Positions 23,081-30,862 of a stretch of 58,144 bases of DNA are shown here, piece after piece. The notes beneath the pieces were generated by a model. That model worked only from the letters and a program-made list of their open reading frames with translations, was not told where the DNA came from and did no database searches. Both the position numbers and the translations under genes were made by a program. The number at the start of each line of letters is the position of its first letter. The first letter of the stretch is position 1. Origin of the DNA: an uncultured Chthonomonas sp. (lineage in GTDB: Bacteria > Armatimonadota > Chthonomonadetes > Chthonomonadales > CAJBBX01); assembly GCA_903951425.1 (NCBI GenBank), contig CAJBBX010000092.1:1-58144 (forward strand), written 5' to 3'.

Positions 23081-23848
23081 TCACTCCTCGTCGGTGTCCC
23101 ACCAGAAGAACCAGAAGTCCGACGCCATCAGCGACGCAGCCAACTCGGAGAGCGTATCCTGGAAATCGAGCAGGTCCGGGCAGTAGGCGACCATCTCGTG
23201 AGCGAGAGCCAGGGCCTCGCTCTCATCAGCGGGCCGCCGGGTCACGCTGCACTCGATGCAACTGCCGGTTATGGCGATCACCTCGGCGCCGTAGCGGAGT
23301 TGCCAGTCGCGCAGGAGTACCACGTGCTGCTCCGGCGGCGGGCACGCGAACCAGTCGCCGAAACGTACATGGGCCGGGACCTGCCAGCCGCTCGCGCATG
23401 GGATCCGGGCAATGGCAACTTCAGCAAACGGCTTTCGGGTGCGTGCATCCACGTGCGCCGTCGGTGCGATGGGCTCGATGTCGTCGTCGTCGGGCCACTC
23501 ACCGACCTCCACAGGACCAGGGCCATCGGGACCCTCGTCATCGCTCTCGTCGAGCGCCTCCTGCAGGGTCTGCAGGACGGCCTCGGCAGTCCAGTTGCGG
23601 GACGCGAAGAGGATATCCTCAGGTGCTTGGTCGCCCTGCCGGTAGACATCCAGCAGATCTGCGACATCGTCCGGGCTTCCCAAGATGACCGGCACGAAGC
23701 GCCCTTCGGCCTCGTCCGCCATCCGGGCGCGCCGTTCCAGCGCCTCGACGCCGGGCACGGTAATCGTCTCGAACGGGAAGCCTTGCGGAACCGGCGCGGC
23801 CTCGGTCTTCTCCTTGCCGACGCCCAGAAGTCGCCCCAACCAACCCAT
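23081..23848 (-). CDS. DUF4253 domain protein
   Basis: 255 residues. The C-terminal ~110 residues match DUF4253: a strand/helix with PPPEQHVVLLRDWQLRYGAEVIAITG, then IECSVTRRPADESEALALAHEMVAYCPDLLD, ending LMASDFWFFWWD. The N-terminal half is variable and acidic (ALDESDDEGPDGPGPVEVGEWPDDDDIEPI). GGGAGGT lies about 7 bases before the ATG at 23848. It is divergent from the LamG glycosidase gene. DUF4253 has no established function; related proteins are often antitoxin- or immunity-like, but no partner toxin is visible here. Confidence 0.82.
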   Translation of the reverse strand: MGWLGRLLGVGKEKTEAAPVPQGFPFETITVPGVEALERRARMADEAEGRFVPVILGSPDDVADLLDVYRQGDQAPEDILFASRNWTAEAVLQTLQEALDESDDEGPDGPGPVEVGEWPDDDDIEPIAPTAHVDARTRKPFAEVAIARIPCASGWQVPAHVRFGDWFACPPPEQHVVLLRDWQLRYGAEVIAITGSCIECSVTRRPADESEALALAHEMVAYCPDLLDFQDTLSELAASLMASDFWFFWWDTDEE

Positions 23849-23905
23849 GCCGCACCTCCCTCGGAGTGATACCGGCATGGTACCCATTGGCGTACGGGCG
23901 TAGCG

Positions 23906-23911
23906 CATAAT
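23906..23911 (+). promoter_or_regulatory. Possible -10 box for the LamG glycosidase gene
   Basis: CATAAT at 23906-23911 stands out in the GC-rich spacer between two divergent genes. Transcription starting a few bases downstream would exclude a start codon at 23917 and leave the ATG at 23974 with a 55-base leader. No convincing -35 box is seen. Confidence 0.3.
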
Positions 23912-23973
23912 GGCCTATGGCCGATCCCGCACTGCCGCGTTCGCGTTGGCGCGGTCGGCGGAAGGCGGCTCCC

Positions 23974-26685
23974 ATGAGGCTCCTACGATCGGCGGCGCTC
24001 GGCGCGGCCGCACTGGCCTGCGTCGCGCTGACGGCGGCGTTTGCACGTCAGCCCCAGCGGCTGACGGCCCGGTTCGCCGAGGGGCAGGATGGCTGGCTCG
24101 CCGTGCCCCCGCCCACGGCGCCGCCCACGCAGATCGGCCTGACCGAGGGCCCCGCGGCGAGCCGCTCATTGCGCCTCCGCTACACGGTGACGGCCAAGAA
24201 GCTGGCCGGCATCATCCACCCGGTCGACGGCCTCCTGGGCGGCGGCATCCGCCTGCGCGCAAGGACTGACACGCCCACGACGCTGGTGGTCGGGTGCATT
24301 GAGCGGGACGGTTCCTCCTACATGCGCACGCTGCAGACCCGGGCGGGCGAATGGGTCCGCTTCGAGGCGGCCTTCAGCTCCCTGACGCTGAGCGACGACT
24401 CCAAGGACGAGAACGGCGCGCTGGACCTGGCGCAGGTGGCCAACGTGGTCATCGCCGACGCGGGCGGCTTCATGCCCACCACGGGCATGGATCGGACGCT
24501 CTGGCTGGATGACATCGAGGTCGGCGCCAATGTGGCGAGCGCCGGCGCGGGCCCCTACATTCCGCTGTTGCCCGTTGGTCCCTCCTCGGCATCGGGCAGC
24601 CGTGCCACGCACGGCGTCCGGTACATGCCGGGCAGGTTCGGCCGGGCCATGGTGGCCGACCGGCCGGGCGCCCAGGGGCTCGTGCCGGTGCGCGTTGCCG
24701 CGGACGACTCCGGGTGGCGCTGGCAGCAGGGCGCTATCGAAATGTGGCTCTGCCCCACGGTGGACGTTGCCGCCATCCCGGACTTCAGCGGCGTTGTCTC
24801 GCTGCAGCAGGAGCCCTTCATGCCGGGCTTCAAGGGGAGCCTCCAACTCTTCATGACCGGCTCGCACCAATTGGCGTTCATGCTCAACGGCTCCATGGAG
24901 AACCTGGCCGCGTCGTTGCCCCTGCAGTGGAAGGCCGGCCGTTGGCGCCATGTGGCCGTCAGCTGGGGCCCGGCGGGCATGAGGATCTACCTGGACGGCG
25001 TCGCGGCGGGCTCCGGGCGCATCATGGGCGGCCCGTCGGCTCCGGCCGGCGACCTGGTGGTGGGCAGCCACGCATGGACCATCGTCTCGTCGCGCCCATC
25101 GATGATGGCCTTCGACGACCTGCGCGTCTCCTCGCGGCAGCGGTCCGACGCCGAGATCATGGCGTCGGCACTCCGCACCGAGCCGATCGCACGTGAAGCG
25201 GACACCGTTGCGCTGGAGCGGTTCGACGGCTCCCCCGCGGCGCCGGCCCCGCTAACGGGCGGTTCGTGGCCCTGGCACAGCTTCCGACCGGGACAGCCCA
25301 TTGCCCTGAGGGTTCCGGGGAAAGCACCTGTCGGGGGGCGCATCGCCGAGGCCGGCGGGCGCGCCGCAGCGACCCTGACCCCCTCCGCGGGAAGTCTCCG
25401 ATCCGCGGCACTGGCGCAACCGGGCCTATACCGCGTGACGGCTGGAACGGCCGACGAGTGGCTGCGGGTGACGCCCAGGGCCGCCATCCTGCGCGACCCG
25501 TTCTTCGGCGCCTCGGCTTGCTACGCGCAGCTGCCCGACGGCGAGCGCTTCTTCCAGCTTGCACGGGAGGCCGGCGTCCAGACGCTGCGCATGCCCTTCG
25601 AGTGGTTCGAGATCGAGCCGCAGGAGGGCCGGTTCGTCTGGGACAAGTACGACAGCATCGCGGCGTGGGCCGCCAGCCATGGCGTGGAGCTCATCCCCAC
25701 GTTCATCTGGGAGAAGCCGCAACCGGCGTGGGCTGGGCCCGGCGAGGCCAAGGCGGGCCTCGACAGCCAGGAGCGCTACCCGCCCACCGACATGGTCCGG
25801 TGGCGCCGGTTCGTGGGCGCCGTGGTGGCGCGGTACAAGGGGACGGTCCACTGGTGGATCCCCGCCAACGAGCCGAACCTGGCGCGCTACTGGCACCCGA
25901 AGCCCGACGCCCGCGCCTACACGGAGTTGCTCCGGCATACCCGCGAGGCCGCACGCCTGGCCGATCCGAGCGCCCGCATGCTGGGATTGAGCGCGTCGGG
26001 GATCGACCTCCGGTTCATGGAGGAGTGCTTCAAGGCGGGCGCGCTGAAGTACTGCGACGCCGTGGGCGTCCACCCGTACAACTGCCCGCGCGACCCCGAC
26101 GAGGCGGCGCCGATCAACATCATGGACCCGGCGTCTCGGAGCGGCACGTGGCGCGAAGGCCTTCGTGCGGCCGGCGCGCTGATCCGCCGCTACGGGGGCG
26201 CCCAGAAGCTCTGGCTGGATGAAGCCGGGCAGCCCTACCGCAACGACTTCCTGGCGCCGGACTGGGGCCGCCCCGAGCCCGAGGCGGCGCGCATCCTGGC
26301 CAAGGAGCTGGTGGAGGCGCGGGCAAGCGGCTGCGTCGATCGCGTCCTCTGGTTCTCGTTCTACGGCGGCGACTACGGCTCGTTCGCGCTGGTGCGGCCC
26401 GACGGCAGCCCGTCGCTACCGCTGGCGGCCTTCTGCGCCACGCGGGCCATGCTGGCGGGCTCCACCTATCTCGGTGACGGTAAGCGCGGTCTGGGAGTGG
26501 CCTCGCGGCGCTTCAGGACTGCCGGCGGCGACGTCGAGGTCGTGTGGAGCAGAGCCGGCGCGGCGACGGTGCGGCTACCGCGCGGGTCAGCCGCCTACGA
26601 CCTCTACGGCTTCCCGGTAGCCGTCGGCGGCGCCGAGCGGACGCTGAAGCTGACGGCGTCGCCGGTCACCCTCTTGGGGCGCTGA
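23974..26685 (+). CDS. Secreted LamG-type glycosidase with clan-A catalytic barrel
   Basis: 903 residues. Signal peptide MRLLRSAALGAAALACVALTAAFA. Residues 30-190 form a beta-sandwich. Residues about 210-400 are a LamG/concanavalin-type domain (IEMWLCPTVDVA, GSHQLAFMLNGSMENLA, RWRHVAVSWGPAGMRIYLDG, FDDLRVSSR). From about residue 500 a (beta/alpha)8 barrel follows: GASACYAQLPDGERFFQLAR, LRMPFEWFEIEPQEGRFVWD, then E633 in WWIPANEPNLARYW as acid/base and E750 in KLWLDEAGQPY as nucleophile. The pattern is like GH39/GH42-type exo-glycosidases. The ATG at 23974 fits both the signal peptide and the -10 box upstream. The substrate is unknown. Confidence 0.82.
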   Translation: MRLLRSAALGAAALACVALTAAFARQPQRLTARFAEGQDGWLAVPPPTAPPTQIGLTEGPAASRSLRLRYTVTAKKLAGIIHPVDGLLGGGIRLRARTDTPTTLVVGCIERDGSSYMRTLQTRAGEWVRFEAAFSSLTLSDDSKDENGALDLAQVANVVIADAGGFMPTTGMDRTLWLDDIEVGANVASAGAGPYIPLLPVGPSSASGSRATHGVRYMPGRFGRAMVADRPGAQGLVPVRVAADDSGWRWQQGAIEMWLCPTVDVAAIPDFSGVVSLQQEPFMPGFKGSLQLFMTGSHQLAFMLNGSMENLAASLPLQWKAGRWRHVAVSWGPAGMRIYLDGVAAGSGRIMGGPSAPAGDLVVGSHAWTIVSSRPSMMAFDDLRVSSRQRSDAEIMASALRTEPIAREADTVALERFDGSPAAPAPLTGGSWPWHSFRPGQPIALRVPGKAPVGGRIAEAGGRAAATLTPSAGSLRSAALAQPGLYRVTAGTADEWLRVTPRAAILRDPFFGASACYAQLPDGERFFQLAREAGVQTLRMPFEWFEIEPQEGRFVWDKYDSIAAWAASHGVELIPTFIWEKPQPAWAGPGEAKAGLDSQERYPPTDMVRWRRFVGAVVARYKGTVHWWIPANEPNLARYWHPKPDARAYTELLRHTREAARLADPSARMLGLSASGIDLRFMEECFKAGALKYCDAVGVHPYNCPRDPDEAAPINIMDPASRSGTWREGLRAAGALIRRYGGAQKLWLDEAGQPYRNDFLAPDWGRPEPEAARILAKELVEARASGCVDRVLWFSFYGGDYGSFALVRPDGSPSLPLAAFCATRAMLAGSTYLGDGKRGLGVASRRFRTAGGDVEVVWSRAGAATVRLPRGSAAYDLYGFPVAVGGAERTLKLTASPVTLLGR

Positions 26686-26699
26686 GGGCCTGCCGATGG

Positions 26700-27053
26700 C
26701 TATGGCGCGGCGCGGCCGCCAAGGGCGTCCTCCTCCTCCAGCAGGTGGGACTGGGCCTCGCGGCCGGACGCGGAGCCGAGGATGCCGCCGGCTACCTCGC
26801 CCGTGGCGCCCGGGCGCACGGCTGTGGCGGGGCGCGGAGCCGATGGGCGGACACCGTTGGCGACATCGGGCTTGGCGGCCCCCGGCCGCCGCCCGTTGGT
26901 GACGAGGACCATCAGCGCCAGGGCCAGGACCAGCGCTCCGAGCCAGACGACGAGGTCATGGCCCATTCGGTGATGCGGCTCGTGCGTGCCGTGGCTGTGG
27001 ATCGGCGGGACGCCGTGCGACCCGCTGTGGTCAATATGGACGACTCGCTGCAT
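26700..27053 (-). CDS. Small His-rich single-pass membrane protein
   Basis: 117 residues. The first 32 residues carry nine histidines (RVVHIDHSGSHGVPPIHSHG, then THEPHHRMGHD), a likely metal-binding N-terminal region. One transmembrane helix follows (LVVWLGALVLALALMVLVT), then a Pro/Ala/Gly-rich tail. The ATG at 27053 is chosen because GGGAG lies about 8 bases upstream; an ATG 39 bases earlier lacks a site. It converges with the LamG glycosidase gene and is 150 bases from the SGNH gene on the same strand. No family is recognised. A role in metal sensing or delivery is speculative. Confidence 0.65.
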   Translation of the reverse strand: MQRVVHIDHSGSHGVPPIHSHGTHEPHHRMGHDLVVWLGALVLALALMVLVTNGRRPGAAKPDVANGVRPSAPRPATAVRPGATGEVAGGILGSASGREAQSHLLEEEDALGGRAAP

Positions 27054-27203
27054 GGCGCACACTCCCAGCGACGGGATCACCCGAACCCGCATGGGACACC
27101 GAGGCGATCAAGAGGATTCGAGCGCCGCGCGTCGTGCTAACCATGTATACGCAGGGCGGCGGCCGAGGGGTTCACCTGGAGCCGCCGCCGTGCACCAAAG
27201 ATG

Positions 27204-28460
27204 TTACTGCGCCGCCTCCACGGTGTAGGTGTGCGGAACCGGACGGGCAGCCTGCCGCTGCTGCCGCGCGATGTCGGCGTCCCAGGCGTCCATGGCCGCC
27301 AGCGCGGCGTCGCTCTTGGGCGACTTGCACCAGTCCAGCGGCAGCTGCACCTGGCGCCACCGGGTGAAGTGGACCTGGTTGTGCGAGAGCGTCAAGGCGT
27401 GGACTCGGGCGGACTGCTGCGCCATGGGCGTGGCTGCCAACGCCAGGTTGACGCCCCGGGCAAGGTCGGAGGCGGGATAGACGCCCACTTCCTGGCCGTC
27501 GATGCTCAGCCGGTAGCTGCCACCGGAGAGGCTCGTCACGCGGACGATCTGGCGGTTGAGGGTCTCCTGGAAATCCGACGAGGCCAGCACCAGCGCGAAG
27601 GTCGGCTCCTTCGCGTCCACGGGCATAGGGAGCGCCTTGTCCAGCTGCGTCCAGGTGAGCTTGGCGCCGGGCGTGACGCCGCTGACGGTGCAGTTCTGGG
27701 TGCTGGTCGCCTTGCCCGCTCGGGCGTCGATCTCCACCGAGGAGACCAGCGCCGGGGCCTTCCAAGCCTTCAGGAGGCACGCGGCCATGGTCAGCTGCCC
27801 TGCCGGGCCGGGATGCACGCGGTCGGCGATGATCTTCTGCGCCAGCGCCGGGTCGGTGGAGTTGGCCTTCTTCAGCATGGCGACCACGTCCGCGCAGAGG
27901 TCGGCGACGCCCAGCTTCTTCTCGCCCGCAAGCTGCTGCACGAAGTCGCCGTAGCGAACGAGCACGCTGTTGTAGCCGCCGGGGAACGAGGGTGCACGGG
28001 TCACGTCGTCGAACGGCGAGGGGCGGATCAGCGTCATGCGCAGGCTCGGCAGGGCGCCCTTCATGGTGCTGACGATATTGCGATAGCCGTCGGCGTAGGT
28101 CTTAAAGATGCCCTCGTCGAACGCGCGGTACGAGCCGTCGTTCATGCCGAGCATCACGGTCATGACGGTGGGCTTGTAGGCGATCACGTCGCGCTTCAGG
28201 CGCACGTCGACGGGTCCGCCGCCGCCGCCCGTCACGCGGTCGCCGCCCCAGCCCGAGTGGGTAAACGTGACGTTCAGTCCGGGGAAGCGGGTGACCACGA
28301 AGGTCTCCACGAACGTCGTATAGAGCCTCTGGTCGGTGATGCTGTCACCGTAGAAGACGACCCGGTCGCCCTTCTTGAGCGCGAACTGGGCCTGGCAGGC
28401 CCCGCTCGCCAGCGTCAGCGCCAGTAGCGCCACCACCGTCGTCATGATCCTTCGCAGCAT
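27204..28460 (-). CDS. Secreted SGNH/GDSL-family hydrolase
   Basis: 418 residues. Signal peptide MLRRIMTTVVALLALTLASGACQA. SGNH blocks are in order: GDSITDQ with catalytic Ser40, GWGGDRVTGGG (block II Gly), LGMNDGSYR (block III Asn), and IIADRVHPGPAGQ with the Asp-His of block V. These enzymes are esterases, typically of acetylated sugars or peptidoglycan-type substrates. After about residue 245 there is an insertion/C-terminal domain of unknown type (VSGVTPGAKLTWTQ through LSIDGQEVGVYPAS). GGGAGGGAG lies about 6 bases upstream of the ATG. A polysaccharide deacetylase role is plausible given the many glycosidases nearby. Confidence 0.92.
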   Translation of the reverse strand: MLRRIMTTVVALLALTLASGACQAQFALKKGDRVVFYGDSITDQRLYTTFVETFVVTRFPGLNVTFTHSGWGGDRVTGGGGGPVDVRLKRDVIAYKPTVMTVMLGMNDGSYRAFDEGIFKTYADGYRNIVSTMKGALPSLRMTLIRPSPFDDVTRAPSFPGGYNSVLVRYGDFVQQLAGEKKLGVADLCADVVAMLKKANSTDPALAQKIIADRVHPGPAGQLTMAACLLKAWKAPALVSSVEIDARAGKATSTQNCTVSGVTPGAKLTWTQLDKALPMPVDAKEPTFALVLASSDFQETLNRQIVRVTSLSGGSYRLSIDGQEVGVYPASDLARGVNLALAATPMAQQSARVHALTLSHNQVHFTRWRQVQLPLDWCKSPKSDAALAAMDAWDADIARQQRQAARPVPHTYTVEAAQ

Positions 28461-28594
28461 AGTGCTCCCTCCCGCGGCCGGTTCCGTAGCGCCGGCTCCC
28501 TGCCGATCGCCGCGCCGCGTACCCCGTATTATGCACGTCAGGAGTATCGCGCCGCCGCGTCCTGCCGCCGGTAGCGCTGTAACCACACTTGCCG

Positions 28595-28600
28595 TATAAT
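28595..28600 (+). promoter_or_regulatory. Putative -10 box of second Uma2 gene
   Basis: A perfect TATAAT lies 30 bases before the Uma2 ATG at 28631. It matches the arrangement of the first Uma2 gene (TATAAT 27 bases upstream). No recognisable -35 box is present. Confidence 0.4.
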
Positions 28601-28630
28601 GCCATGGAAGGGTTGCGGACGGAGGAGCCC

Positions 28631-29191
28631 ATGAGCGTCGTCATCGAACCGATCGCCCGGATGGTGAAGTGGGACGAGCCTATTGATGCGCTGGTGCGGA
28701 TGCGTACGCGCGAGCGGGCCCGCCGCCGCCGCTTCATCGACGCCGTGCGCGAAGACCAGAAAGCAGAGTTCATCTACGGGGAGGTCGTCGTGCATTCGCC
28801 TGTCACGCTACGTCACAACGAAGTCTCATCGCGGCTCGCCACGCTGCTCCGCGCCCACTGCCAGCGCAAGTCCCTGGGGAAGGTGGGCATCGAGAAGGTG
28901 ATGATCTCGCTCTCCCGGAACGACTACGAGCCCGACGTCTGCTGGTTCGGCCCCGCCAAAGCGGTCGACCTGCGGCCCGAGCAGCGCCGCTTCCCGGCGC
29001 CGGACTTCGTGGCGGAGGTGCTGTCGCCGTCGACCGAGGCCAACGACCGTGGCGTGAAGCGGGTCGACTACGCCGCCCACGGCGTGGCCGAGTACTGGAT
29101 CATCGATCCCGAGGCCGAGACGGTGGAGCCCCTTTCGCTGCAAGGCGCGGCCTACCCCAGCGTGGCCCCTGTGCGCCACAGGCCAACTTAA
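28631..29191 (+). CDS. Uma2 family (DUF820) nuclease-fold protein, C-terminal tail out of frame
   Basis: 186 residues. GGAGGAG ends 3 bases before the ATG at 28631. The PD-(D/E)xK core is present: D102 in YEPDVCWFG, E129 in FVAEVLSPSTE, K143 in DRGVKRVDYAAHGVAEYWIID. The protein stops at a TAA at 29189 just after a short non-family stretch (QGAAYPSVAPVRHRPT). In the -1 frame directly downstream, TSAAIPGFRIAVQGLFDDQ is the expected Uma2 tail and ends at a TGA at 29287-29289. A single missing base between about 29150 and 29182 would restore one frame. It may be a pseudogene or carry a sequencing error. The nearest genes, SGNH hydrolase (divergent) and PQQ propeller (convergent), give no hint of function. 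Confidence 0.8.
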   Translation: MSVVIEPIARMVKWDEPIDALVRMRTRERARRRRFIDAVREDQKAEFIYGEVVVHSPVTLRHNEVSSRLATLLRAHCQRKSLGKVGIEKVMISLSRNDYEPDVCWFGPAKAVDLRPEQRRFPAPDFVAEVLSPSTEANDRGVKRVDYAAHGVAEYWIIDPEAETVEPLSLQGAAYPSVAPVRHRPT

Positions 29192-29299
29192 CGTCGGCTG
29201 CGATCCCCGGCTTTCGCATCGCTGTGCAGGGCCTGTTCGATGACCAAGCGTGCCACGCCGCCCTGGCCGCGCTCTTCTGCGAGCCCTGAGGGAATGGAG

Positions 29300-29328
29300 G
29301 CCCACGGCGGGGCAGGGCAGCCGTGGGC
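29300..29328. terminator. Hairpin between convergent Uma2 and PQQ-propeller genes
   Basis: GCCCACGGC (29300-29308) pairs with GCCGTGGGC (29320-29328), and flanking GGAG/CTCC can extend the stem past a small bulge. It lies between two converging genes, 22 bases from the minus-strand stop, so either strand may use it. No T-run. Confidence 0.5.
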
Positions 29329-29350
29329 TCCTCCGAACGCGGACCGGGCC

Positions 29351-30598
29351 CTATTTACCCTTGATGTCGTAACAGAGCAGCACGTCCTGATCGCGGATGT
29401 AGAGCTTGCCGTTCGCGATCACGGGGTGCGGCCAGCTGTTCTTGGTGCTACGCGACGGCTGGTCGAAGCGGCTGACCTCCTGGTACCCGGCGGGCGTGGC
29501 CTTCACCAGGGCGATGGTCCCAGGTCCGCCCTCCTGCCGGAGGATCAGCATACCGTCGGCCGCGACGATGGCGCCCTTGCCCGGCGCGTTGGTTCGCTCA
29601 GCCCACGCCACGTTGCCCGTGGCCATCTCCATGCAGACCCAGCCGCGCGTGTCTGAGTGGCCGTAGACGTGGCTACCGATCAGGACTACGCCGCCGTGGT
29701 GGTCCGCCATGGCCGTGTTCGCGTAGACCTGCTCCGCGGCGAAGGCGCCGCCAGAACTCGTCACCTTGATCAGGTTGCAGCCCACGCCGTAGCCCGAGGT
29801 GACGAAGAACATGCCGTCCTTGTGGACGGGCGTGGGGATCACGGCTACTCGGCCGGGTCGGTCGGCGCGCCAGAGCACGCTGCCGTCGGCCGGGGCGATG
29901 CCCGCCAGGCTCCGGTCCGTGAGGACGACGTACTGCTTCACGCCGCCGATGGTCACGGTGATGAGCGACGAGTAGGCCGCCGAGTCCGTGAGGCCCTTGC
30001 TCTGCCAGATGGTGGCGCCGGTGGTCCTGTTCAGAGCCGCCACGGTTCCGCCCGGGCCGCCGGGAGTGCAGACAAGCTTGTCGCCATCCACCAGCGGCGA
30101 TTCCGAGTAACCCCAGCCGGACATCATCTTGCCGCCGAGTTCGCTCATCTGCCGGCGCCAGGCTTCCGCACCTGTGGCGGCCTTGACGCAGACGACGTCG
30201 CCGTGCTGGTTGATGCCGTAGACCATGCCGCCGTCCACGGTGGGCGTGCAGCGCGTGCCCGCGTAGCCGCCGCCGCCGCCGGGCTGGCCCATCTTTGCGG
30301 TCCAGAGGACCTTGCCGTTGGCGGCGTTGAGGGCCAGCAGGCAGCTCGAGCCGGCCACGTCGCCCATGGTGTAGACCTTGGCGTCGACGACCGCCGGGCC
30401 CGAATAGCCCTCGCCGATCCCGGTAGCCGTCCAGACCAATGCCGGGCCGCCGGCGGGCCACTGCTTCAGCAGGCCGGTCTCGGCGGAAATGCCGTCGCGG
30501 CTCTTGCCGCGCCACTGCGGCCAGTCATCGGCGCGTGCCGCAAGGGGCCGGCCCAGTGTGACGGCGGCTAACGCAGCCAGTGCGAGGGTCTTGCGCAT
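29351..30598 (-). CDS. Secreted PQQ-type beta-propeller protein
   Basis: 415 residues. Signal peptide MRKTLALAALAAVTLGRPLAARA, cut before DDWPQWRGKSRDGIS, the WPQWRG motif common at the start of such proteins in polysaccharide-degrading bacteria. Repeated blades carry SCLLALNAANGKVLWTAKM, DVVCVKAATGAEAWRRQM, TVAALNRTTGATIWQSKG and CMEMATGNVAWAER. PQQ-binding residues of dehydrogenases are not apparent. It is similar in type to the propeller at 7368 but shorter and without the glycine tail. GGAG lies about 10 bases upstream of the ATG. Function is unproved; a scaffold or ligand-binding role in the periplasm is likely. Confidence 0.87.
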   Translation of the reverse strand: MRKTLALAALAAVTLGRPLAARADDWPQWRGKSRDGISAETGLLKQWPAGGPALVWTATGIGEGYSGPAVVDAKVYTMGDVAGSSCLLALNAANGKVLWTAKMGQPGGGGGYAGTRCTPTVDGGMVYGINQHGDVVCVKAATGAEAWRRQMSELGGKMMSGWGYSESPLVDGDKLVCTPGGPGGTVAALNRTTGATIWQSKGLTDSAAYSSLITVTIGGVKQYVVLTDRSLAGIAPADGSVLWRADRPGRVAVIPTPVHKDGMFFVTSGYGVGCNLIKVTSSGGAFAAEQVYANTAMADHHGGVVLIGSHVYGHSDTRGWVCMEMATGNVAWAERTNAPGKGAIVAADGMLILRQEGGPGTIALVKATPAGYQEVSRFDQPSRSTKNSWPHPVIANGKLYIRDQDVLLCYDIKGK

Positions 30599-30862
30599 TC
30601 TATGACACTCCTTCGGTCAGGTGGGGCAGGATGCACGCGAACACAACCGTCCGCAGTCGAGGGCGCGCACTCTGAGTCCATGATACGTTCGACTGCCGGC
30701 CGGAAGTACCGGTAACGTTGCCGCAACCGGCAGCGAAGTTGCGGATTCGGCGGCAGGAACACGCTACGGCGACGGTGAATACCATTAGCAGGTGCGCCCA
30801 GTTGCCCGGCGAGGCCGGCATCGGTGCGGGACGGCGCCTGAACCGCGTGAAAGGGGGGCGAG

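Noticed and set aside
27201-28427. Long plus-strand reading frame opposite the SGNH hydrolase
   Set aside because: It is a GC-driven antisense frame with low-complexity sequence and no domain; the SGNH motifs on the minus strand are unambiguous.
29192-29350. Separate small gene after the second Uma2 gene
   Set aside because: The only open stretch is the displaced Uma2 tail, which lacks its own start codon and ribosome site.
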